Part shown: one piece after another, positions 54,522-64,000 of the stretch
How the letters are laid out: the number at the start of each line of letters is the position of its first letter
Numbering within the stretch: position 1 is the first letter of the stretch
Assembly (NCBI GenBank): GCA_006218035.1
Contig: VBWC01000002.1
Span: forward strand, 62,001 to 126,000
Reading direction: 5' to 3'
Length of the DNA: 64,000 nt
Source: Gammaproteobacteria bacterium
Lineage (GTDB): Bacteria > Pseudomonadota > Gammaproteobacteria > VBWC01
Program-made: the position numbers and the translations under genes
Notes under the pieces: model-generated
Seen by the model: the letters and a program-made list of their open reading frames with translations, nothing else
Database searches by the model: none
What the model was told of the DNA's origin: nothing

Positions 54522-55637
54522 ATGATACTGATTCTCGAATCCGACATTGACAAGCAAGGACCCAAATACGTCTCGTTGATCGACTACTTGTCCAAGCTGC
54601 CGGCCATTCAGATACGCACCCATGAAGAACACGGTACACAGCAGGTGCTCACGGAGATATACCTCGTCGGCGACACCGGTGCATTGGTGACCGATGACAT
54701 GCAGGCGCTGCCGGGTGTCGAACGCGTCGTACGGATTTCACGGGAATACCGTGTGCTCGGTCGTCACAAGGACGACAAACGCTCGACACACTTCGAATAC
54801 AACGGCGTTCTTTTCAGCCAGGACAATCTGAACGTGTTCGCGGGCCTGTGCGCCGTCGATAATCCGAAGCACGTCGAGATGATGATGAAAGCGCTGCGCG
54901 ACAATGGTCAGACATGTACGCGCATGGGGGCCTACAAGCCACGCTCCAGCCCCTACGCGTTCCAGGGACACGGCAAGGCGTGCCTGGCATACACGTTTGA
55001 ACTCGCCGGAAAATACGGCATCAAGGTCATCGCGATGGAGGTCACGCATGAATCGCACGTCGACGAAATCCGGAACGCGCTCGATACCACCGGCAGCCCG
55101 ACCGGGGTAATGCTGCAGATCGGAACGCGCAACACCCAGAACTTCGAGTTGCTAAAGGCAGTGGGTCGGCAGAACGAATTTCCGGTGCTGCTGAAACGCG
55201 GCTTCGGCATCACGCTGCATGAATCATTGAACGCGTCGGAGTATCTGGCGAGCGAAGGTAACCGCAAGGTGATATTCGGCCTGCGTGGCATGAAAACCCA
55301 TCATGATGACCCGCACCGAAATTTCGTCGATTTCGCACTGGTTCCGGCAATCAAGCGCCTGACCCGCATGCCGGTCTGCATCGACCCGTCCCATTCGGTC
55401 GGCAACCGCGATCGGGATCCGGATGGCATACTTGACCTTTTTCATGTCACCGCGCAGGCAGTCGTTGCCGGCGCCAACATGATACTGGTCGACTTTCATC
55501 CGGTGCCAAGGCAGGCACTGGTCGATGGGCCGCAGGCATTGTTGATCGAGGAGTTACCCTACTTCCTCGAGGATGTCCGTATTGCCCGCGGCGCTTACGA
55601 AGCACGCAAGAAATTGCGGCAGCATCAGCCTGTCTAG
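54522..55637 (+). CDS. Divergent type I-beta DAHP synthase
   Basis: A 371-residue 3-deoxy-7-phosphoheptulonate synthase-like protein that would open the shikimate pathway from PEP and erythrose-4-phosphate. Residues 1-75 look like the ferredoxin-like regulatory domain of I-beta enzymes. AYKPRSSPYAFQG (137-149) is the phosphate and PEP signature, LLKRGFG a catalytic Lys stretch, and CIDPSHSVG holds the metal His291. The usual GPCSVE is GLCAVD (108-113, Cys110 kept) and the metal Glu of EVHP is Asp324 in VDFHP, while the later ligand Asp335 is kept. So the metal site appears intact but altered. It lies alone 230 bases after aguB, far from the other aro genes. Confidence 0.82.
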   Translation: MILILESDIDKQGPKYVSLIDYLSKLPAIQIRTHEEHGTQQVLTEIYLVGDTGALVTDDMQALPGVERVVRISREYRVLGRHKDDKRSTHFEYNGVLFSQDNLNVFAGLCAVDNPKHVEMMMKALRDNGQTCTRMGAYKPRSSPYAFQGHGKACLAYTFELAGKYGIKVIAMEVTHESHVDEIRNALDTTGSPTGVMLQIGTRNTQNFELLKAVGRQNEFPVLLKRGFGITLHESLNASEYLASEGNRKVIFGLRGMKTHHDDPHRNFVDFALVPAIKRLTRMPVCIDPSHSVGNRDRDPDGILDLFHVTAQAVVAGANMILVDFHPVPRQALVDGPQALLIEELPYFLEDVRIARGAYEARKKLRQHQPV

Positions 55638-55783
55638 TTCCCGCTTGCGCGGACCCATCATCGCTGCGAAGTACATTCCACGCGGGATTTAACGACGCCT
55701 GTCGCTGTCTATAGATTTATCATTTGCCGAGGACAGCCGGCGCGTATCGGCATTATGCAATGCGCCAGGTATGCGAATACGCC

Positions 55784-56452
55784 ATGCCAGAAATCGTGCC
55801 AAATGGATGGTTAGACCTCTATCCGACGTTACGGTCGGTCGATGAGCCTGTGTGGAACGTCATGGCGGCGACGGCGAGGCTGGCGCGCATACCGGCGGGA
55901 ACCTCCGTATTCCGTGAAGGCGACGCTGGCAACCATTACATTCTGGTGCTCGAAGGCTCGATAAAGGTACAGAAGGCCACCGGAGACGGCCATGAGATCG
56001 TGCTGTATCACGTCGAACCTGGTCAAACCTGCGCACTGACCGCCTGCTCCCTGCTTAGCGACAACCGTTTGACGGCCAGCGCGATCGCGGAAACGGCGCT
56101 GACGCTGGTCAGGATTCCGAAACGGCCGTTTCTTGACGCGCTGGACCAATCACCGCCGCTCAGGCAATTCGTCTACCGCTCCATCGACGGCCGCGTGACC
56201 GAACTGATATCCGTCATCGAAACCGTCGCGTTCGTGCCGACGCACGAACGCCTCGGTGGATTTTTGCTGACAAAAATGTCCGGGCAGAACCAGATTCATC
56301 TTACTCACCAGGAACTGGCGAACGAACTCGGTACTGCCAGAGAAGTTGTCAGCCGATTGCTGAAGGAATTCGAACATCACGGCTGGGTAAAGCTGCATCG
56401 CGGGTGGATTGAGATTACGAACGCAACCTCTCTGCAGAACATCGCGACCTGA
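55784..56452 (+). CDS. Crp/Fnr family transcriptional regulator
   Basis: A 222-residue regulator with an N-terminal cyclic-nucleotide-binding-like beta barrel (TSVFREGDAGNHYILVLEGS and IVLYHVEPGQTCALTACSLL) and a C-terminal winged helix (QIHLTHQELANELGTAREVV, LKEFEHHGWVKLHRGWIEI). TAREVVSRLLKEFE is the recognition helix. The Cys pattern of true FNR iron-sulfur sensors is not evident, and the cAMP-binding residues of Crp were not found, so the signal is unknown. The start is uncertain: ATG 55784, ATG 55760 and a TTG at 55724 are in frame. It stands 100 bases before a DUF2892 gene on the same strand, which it probably controls. Confidence 0.9.
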   Translation: MPEIVPNGWLDLYPTLRSVDEPVWNVMAATARLARIPAGTSVFREGDAGNHYILVLEGSIKVQKATGDGHEIVLYHVEPGQTCALTACSLLSDNRLTASAIAETALTLVRIPKRPFLDALDQSPPLRQFVYRSIDGRVTELISVIETVAFVPTHERLGGFLLTKMSGQNQIHLTHQELANELGTAREVVSRLLKEFEHHGWVKLHRGWIEITNATSLQNIAT

Positions 56453-56510
56453 CGGTGTTGCGCGACATAGTCACAGAACTATCTGCCTGGCGGCTGTCCA
56501 ATCAGGTATA

Positions 56511-56528
56511 GCCCGATTAATAACGGGC
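56511..56528. promoter_or_regulatory. Inverted repeat before the DUF2892 gene, possible regulator site
   Basis: GCCCG (56511-56515) and CGGGC (56524-56528) form an inverted repeat around an AT-rich centre (ATTAATAA). It lies 24 bases before the ATG at 56553 and could be the binding site of the upstream Crp/Fnr regulator. It does not match the FNR or CRP consensus. Confidence 0.25.
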
Positions 56529-56552
56529 ATCGTACACAGGAGGTGATACATC

Positions 56553-56954
56553 ATGAAACGCGTCAGAGAGGCAATTGGCGTAGTAGAAAATATCAGTGTC
56601 GTGGACAGGACGATCCGCGTACTGATCGGGCTGGCCCTGGTCGCCGGCATGATCGTCCAGATACAGATCTCGATGACCCATCCCGGGCTTGTCAAATCGC
56701 TGACTTGGGAAAGCTACGCGGCATTAGCATCGTTCTACCCGCTGTTGACCGCGATGCTGGGCTGGGATCCGTTCTATGCGCTGTTTCACGCCAGATCCTG
56801 CGGCACGTCCGATCGTAACCGCTGCGGCACCGTCAGCTATCAGGTCGATGCAGCATTAGGCCATGACCCGGACCACGACAAGGGCTACGAGGTCCATGGC
56901 CGCGACGAGCGTGAACGTGTGCACGGCGTGGACTTGGGCGGCAACTACGTCTAG
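56553..56954 (+). CDS. DUF2892 (YgaP transmembrane) protein
   Basis: A 133-residue protein. VVDRTIRVLIGLALVAGMIV (about 16-35) is the DUF2892 signature and first span, LASFYPLLTAMLGWDPFYAL (about 59-78) the second span, and a Cys stands after it in ARSCGTS. A hydrophilic tail with many His, Asp and Arg (DPDHDKGYEVHGRD) follows and is unusual. The ATG is preceded by AGGAGGTGAT (56538-56547), a perfect ribosome binding site, suggesting strong translation. Homologous domains form the membrane part of YgaP rhodanese. Pairing with a Crp/Fnr gene suggests a role in sulfur or redox stress, but this is inferred. Confidence 0.85.
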   Translation: MKRVREAIGVVENISVVDRTIRVLIGLALVAGMIVQIQISMTHPGLVKSLTWESYAALASFYPLLTAMLGWDPFYALFHARSCGTSDRNRCGTVSYQVDAALGHDPDHDKGYEVHGRDERERVHGVDLGGNYV

Positions 56955-56998
56955 AACATTCCGCGCCGGGCACCGACCGTCACCGGCCGCGGGGAGTA

Positions 56999-57030
56999 CT
57001 TCCCGGCTTCTCATCCCGGGAGCCGGGAAG
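56999..57030. terminator. Hairpin between convergent genes
   Basis: CTTCCCGGCT (56999-57008) and AGCCGGGAAG (57021-57030) form a 10-base perfect stem with a 12-base loop, between the DUF2892 gene (plus strand) and truD (minus strand). There is no clear T run on either side, so termination may be weak or factor dependent. Confidence 0.45.
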
Positions 57031-57058
57031 CGCGCGGCCGCAGACCGGGGGCCACCGG

Positions 57059-58078
57059 TTACACGGCGGAACAGTCAATAATTTCTCGCAACAATACCGT
57101 CGCGTAACTACCTGCTGGCAGCTGAAAAGAGAGCTCCAGCGTGTCGTTGTAAAGCTTCCAGTCGAGGCCGGTCGCCGTTATACGCAGCGCGCGCCGCTGC
57201 TGTGTACAACCGAATTGCTCCAGCCCGTTCCGCCAGATACCATCACCATCCAGCGCGGCCAGCTCCAGTTCGCGCGCCGTCAGGCGCGTGGCGATGTCGC
57301 CGCGGCCCCACAGCGGTCCGGTTGGGTGGATATCACCGACAGCCGCGCGCTCGACGGTTGCCGCATCGATGTTATCGATAACAAAAAAACTGTTGCTGCC
57401 GTCCAATGACATGGCATCCCCATCGATCGGCTGGTCCCATGTGCCGTCGACGACACGTCTTGACAGTATCTTGTTGAACAGAAAAGCGCGTGCCGCCGAT
57501 AAATAAAGACCGCGCAAATGGCGGTCGCGCACCTTTTGTTTTCCGGTGAACATCGCTTCCGCACGGCCCACGTTGTCTGAACCGAACCGCTGCTTGCCGA
57601 AGTAGTTCGGCACGCCCCGGATTTTTACCTGCTCCAGCCGTGCAACGATATCAGTGTGATTTCCACGAATCTCCCGGACGCACATGACAAATCGGTTGCC
57701 ACTCAGAGTGCCCCGCCGCAATTTGCGCTGGTGGCGCGCGACGCGCAGCACATGGATATCCGGCGATTCGATTTGCGTCCAGTCCGGTTCAGGCCGGCCT
57801 GCCAGATCGATGCTGAACCATTGCGACGTGACGGCGTGCCGATCCTTCAGACCGGCATAACCGACGTCTGACTGACGCACGCCGGCGATTTTTTCCAGGC
57901 GTCGGGCCACCCACTCGGTATTGCAATTCTGCTTGCGGATATGAACAAGCACGTGTTGCCCCGCGCCGTCCGGTTCGAAACCAAGAATCTCGTCTACCTG
58001 GAAGTCCTGCGGCATAACCGGAAAACAACCCGCCGCCGGCGCGCCGCCCAAGGCTCGCGGGAGGGCATCAATATTCAT
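57059..58078 (-). CDS. truD: tRNA pseudouridine(13) synthase
   Basis: A 339-residue TruD that makes pseudouridine 13 in tRNA-Glu. [20 protein letters not shown] holds the catalytic Asp (GLKDR), and [20 protein letters not shown] and [13 protein letters not shown] are family motifs. The ATG at 58078 gives the usual N-terminus ([12 protein letters not shown]) and overlaps the end of ispF by 11 bases; a farther start at 58249 is unlikely. The usual downstream surE-pcm-nlpD-rpoS genes are not here: the next gene is convergent. Confidence 0.96.
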   Translation of the reverse strand: MNIDALPRALGGAPAAGCFPVMPQDFQVDEILGFEPDGAGQHVLVHIRKQNCNTEWVARRLEKIAGVRQSDVGYAGLKDRHAVTSQWFSIDLAGRPEPDWTQIESPDIHVLRVARHQRKLRRGTLSGNRFVMCVREIRGNHTDIVARLEQVKIRGVPNYFGKQRFGSDNVGRAEAMFTGKQKVRDRHLRGLYLSAARAFLFNKILSRRVVDGTWDQPIDGDAMSLDGSNSFFVIDNIDAATVERAAVGDIHPTGPLWGRGDIATRLTARELELAALDGDGIWRNGLEQFGCTQQRRALRITATGLDWKLYNDTLELSFQLPAGSYATVLLREIIDCSAV

Positions 58079-58541
58079 CGAGCAATGTAACGGCATGCGC
58101 AGCGATGCCTTCGCCGCGGCCGGTATAACCCATACCCTCGGTGGTCGTCGCCTTGACGTTGATACGATCCGGTTCCACACCCAGATCCTCAGCGAGCGTC
58201 TCTTTGATTGCGGGAATGTGTGGCGCAAGCCGCGGCGCCTCGGCAACAACGGTCACATCGACGTTCGAGATAGTCAGCGACTGCGCATTGAGCAACGTCA
58301 CGACGCGCCGCAACAGTATGCGGCTATCGATATCCCGGTACGAGGCATCGCCCGGCGGAAAATGCCGACCGATGTCACCGAGACCGGCGGCACCGAGCAG
58401 CGCATCGCACAAGGCGTGAATCAGTACATCGCCGTCGGAATGCGCCACCAGCCCCTTGTGGTAGGGGATATCGACACCCCCCAGTACCAGTCGCCGACCC
58501 GCCTCAAGCCGGTGCGCATCAAAACCGTGGCCGATTCTCAT
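58068..58541 (-). CDS. ispF: 2-C-methyl-D-erythritol 2,4-cyclodiphosphate synthase
   Basis: A 157-residue IspF of the MEP pathway. [20 protein letters not shown] carries the DAH zinc motif, [20 protein letters not shown] the next His and Asp, and [20 protein letters not shown] the C-terminal signature. It cyclises CDP-methylerythritol-2-phosphate. It overlaps ispD by 4 bases (58538-58541) and truD by 11. The MEP route here also feeds the squalene genes at 45-49 kb. Confidence 0.98.
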   Translation of the reverse strand: MRIGHGFDAHRLEAGRRLVLGGVDIPYHKGLVAHSDGDVLIHALCDALLGAAGLGDIGRHFPPGDASYRDIDSRILLRRVVTLLNAQSLTISNVDVTVVAEAPRLAPHIPAIKETLAEDLGVEPDRINVKATTTEGMGYTGRGEGIAAHAVTLLDEY

Positions 58542-59233
58542 AGACTCACCTGTTGTTGTTTCAAATACAGCGCCGCCAGCGCCAGGTCCTGCTGATGGGT
58601 AATCTTGATGTTGTCGGCGCGTCCTTCGATCATGACTGGCCGGTGCCCCATCTGCTCCATTGCAGCCGCCTCATCCGTCACCGGATCACCACGCCGGATT
58701 GCCGTAGCCAACGCCTGCGTGAGCATCCCGACGCGAAACATCTGTGGCGTCATCGCCCGCCATAAACCCGCCCGATCGATAGTCTCGACCACGTTCCCGT
58801 GCATGTCGGCACGCTTCACGGTATCGGCTACCGGCACGCCCAGCAGGCCGCCGATCGGGTGATCCTTCAGCGTATCGATCAGGCGGTCAACATCGCTACG
58901 CATCACGCACGGTCGGGCCGCATCGTGTACCAGCACCCAGTCATCGGGGGCCGCAGCATAGAGCGCCTGCAAACCATTGAGCACCGAATGGCGCCGCTCC
59001 GGACCGCCGTCTACCGCTTTCGGCGGCGTCCTGAAATCCAGCGTCAGTGTGGGCCACCAGCGGTCGTCACTGGCGATGGCAACCACCACACCGGTAACAC
59101 GCGGATGCTCACAGATAACCGCCAGCGCGTGTTCGATCACGCACCGGCCGTCGAGAAGCAGATACTGTTTCGGGATATCGGCCTGCATGCGCCGCCCGGT
59201 CCCGGCAGCGGGCACTACCGCCCAGATATTCAT
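58538..59233 (-). CDS. ispD: 2-C-methyl-D-erythritol 4-phosphate cytidylyltransferase
   Basis: A 231-residue Isp[21 protein letters not shown] is the CTP-binding loop with catalytic Arg and Lys (GxGxRM...PKQY), [20 protein letters not shown] the Asp-Ala-Ala-Arg substrate motif, and [20 protein letters not shown] the C-terminal signature. It makes CDP-methylerythritol from CTP. It is separated from ftsB by 205 bases that include a repeat, where many genomes have nearly no gap. The ispF stop-start overlap couples it to ispF. Confidence 0.98.
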   Translation of the reverse strand: MNIWAVVPAAGTGRRMQADIPKQYLLLDGRCVIEHALAVICEHPRVTGVVVAIASDDRWWPTLTLDFRTPPKAVDGGPERRHSVLNGLQALYAAAPDDWVLVHDAARPCVMRSDVDRLIDTLKDHPIGGLLGVPVADTVKRADMHGNVVETIDRAGLWRAMTPQMFRVGMLTQALATAIRRGDPVTDEAAAMEQMGHRPVMIEGRADNIKITHQQDLALAALYLKQQQVSL

Positions 59234-59310
59234 CGCTAGCCATACCTCAGCCGATCCGCCGGATAACCGCTATAACTTAACTAAGGAAGCTCTGATTTAT
59301 TCTGATATTG

Positions 59311-59382
59311 TCATTCCCGTACCCTCCAGGCATAAACTTCGCGGGAATCCAGTAACACCCTGTTTCGAAAGCACTGGATTCC
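59311..59382. repeat. REP-like palindromic repeat between ispD and ftsB
   Basis: GGAATCCAGT (59344-59353) and ACTGGATTCC (59373-59382) pair perfectly over 10 bases with a 19-base loop, and ATTCCCG (59313-59319) pairs with CGGGAAT (59342-59348). The ATTCCCG...CGGGAATCCAG pattern is typical of interspersed palindromic repeats in Proteobacteria. It occupies most of the 205-base ispD-ftsB gap. No other feature was seen in this gap. Confidence 0.6.
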
Positions 59383-59438
59383 GGGTCTCCGCTACGCTGC
59401 TTCCCTAATTATTATGCATTGGAAAAGCAATAGAACGC

Positions 59439-59717
59439 TCATTCATCCACGATGTGATAGAACGTCTCGTCCTTTTTTATCATGCCCAGATCGTTACGGG
59501 CACGCTCCTCGATCGCTTCGGTACCGCTCTTGAGGTCGCGCACTTCGGCGTGCAGCGCCTGGTTACGATCACGCAGACCTTTATTTTCCATCTGCTGCGT
59601 TTCGATCGCATCCTGCAACCGCCAAACCTCGGCGATACTGCCGGCCCCGACCCACAACTTGTACTGCAGCAGCAGAATCACCAATAGCAGTACCGCCATC
59701 AGGATTTTTGTACTCAT
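59439..59717 (-). CDS. ftsB: Cell division protein FtsB
   Basis: A 92-residue inner-membrane divisome protein. MSTKILMAVLLLVILLLQYK is a membrane span, then WVGAGSIAEVWRLQDAIETQ begins the periplasmic coiled coil (VWRL, LRDRNQALHAEVRDLKSG), ending with EERARNDLGMIKKDETFYHI, the FtsB signature. It forms a complex with FtsL and FtsQ. The ATG at 59717 is chosen for the membrane span; a farther start at 59936 would overlap eno. It lies 40 bases after eno, the usual eno-ftsB-ispD order. Confidence 0.96.
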   Translation of the reverse strand: MSTKILMAVLLLVILLLQYKLWVGAGSIAEVWRLQDAIETQQMENKGLRDRNQALHAEVRDLKSGTEAIEERARNDLGMIKKDETFYHIVDE

Positions 59718-59757
59718 GTTCGCCGACCATGCGGCGGCGCCGAACCGGACCGGCGTA

Positions 59758-61056
<1,299 letters not shown>

Positions 61057-61140
61057 CTACACTACTTGTTTCTGAAATCACTGCCGAACTATCGCCGCCG
61101 CGCTCACGCCTGTACGCAGACGAGCCGCGCAACGCTAGCG

Positions 61141-64000
<2,860 letters not shown>

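Overview
The window is from a gammaproteobacterial chromosome of fairly high G+C; no finer placement is attempted. The evidence is the housekeeping gene content and order. The block gyrA-serC-serA-pheA-tyrA-aroA-cmk-rpsA-ihfB with mtnA beside gyrA, and the series mtaD-like deaminase, ubiG, MupP/Gph phosphatase, resemble from memory the Pseudomonas aeruginosa region around gyrA, rpsA and ihfB, where an O-antigen locus also follows ihfB. The tilS-pyrG-kdsA-eno-ftsB-ispD-ispF-truD series is also typical of Gammaproteobacteria.

Layout. (1) 1-13.9 kb, minus strand: a visibly AT-richer O-antigen-type locus with manC, Wzz, Wzx flippase, DUF268 protein, two SAM methyltransferases, Wzy-like polymerase, GT11 fucosyltransferase, CgeB-like and GT2 glycosyltransferases, an AsnB-type amidotransferase, and an SGNH-hydrolase-like gene cut by the left edge. 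Two gaps (3.5-3.7 kb and 9.5-9.7 kb) hold what read as tails of deleted genes. (2) 14-29.1 kb, minus strand: comEA-like gene, pyrF, lapB, lapA, ihfB, rpsA, cmk, aroA, tyrA, pheA, serA, serC, gyrA, mtnA. (3) 29.3-34.2 kb, plus strand: OmpA-like protein, MTA/SAH deaminase, ubiG, HAD phosphatase, rmuC. (4) 34.2-45.3 kb, minus strand: a second polysaccharide locus with GumC-like chain-length protein, BY-kinase-like ATPase with an altered P-loop, galE, VanZ-like protein, UDP-sugar dehydrogenase, UDP-uronate epimerase, gmd, fcl and a long TPR lipoprotein. The set resembles exosortase (XrtA)-linked polysaccharide loci, but no exosortase lies in the window. (5) 45.5-48.8 kb, plus: hpnC-hpnD-hpnE for squalene. 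(6) 48.8-57 kb: GspE/PilB-like ATPase, GGDEF protein, a small secreted protein with an apparent start-proximal frameshift in an A8 run, agmatine deiminase and N-carbamoylputrescine amidase, a multi-hairpin repeat, a divergent type I-beta DAHP synthase, and a Crp/Fnr regulator paired with a DUF2892 membrane protein. (7) 57-64 kb, minus: truD, ispF, ispD, a repeat, ftsB, eno, kdsA, pyrG and the 3' part of tilS.

The two polysaccharide loci appear metabolically linked. ManC (locus 1) makes GDP-mannose, Gmd and Fcl (locus 2) convert it to GDP-L-fucose, and the GT11 enzyme (locus 1) is the likely user. Uronic acids from the locus 2 dehydrogenase/epimerase pair are possible substrates for the AsnB-like amidotransferase of locus 1. 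KdsA supplies Kdo for the LPS core and LapAB tunes LPS output.

No wholly new system is claimed. The observations most worth checking are the BY-kinase-like protein with Walker A Lys replaced by Arg and no C-terminal tyrosine cluster, the DAHP synthase with changed active-site motifs, the A8 frameshift, the gene remnants in the O-antigen locus, and the multi-hairpin intergenic element. No tRNA, rRNA, CRISPR array, transposase or integrase was recognised. No gene-free stretch exceeds 300 bases.
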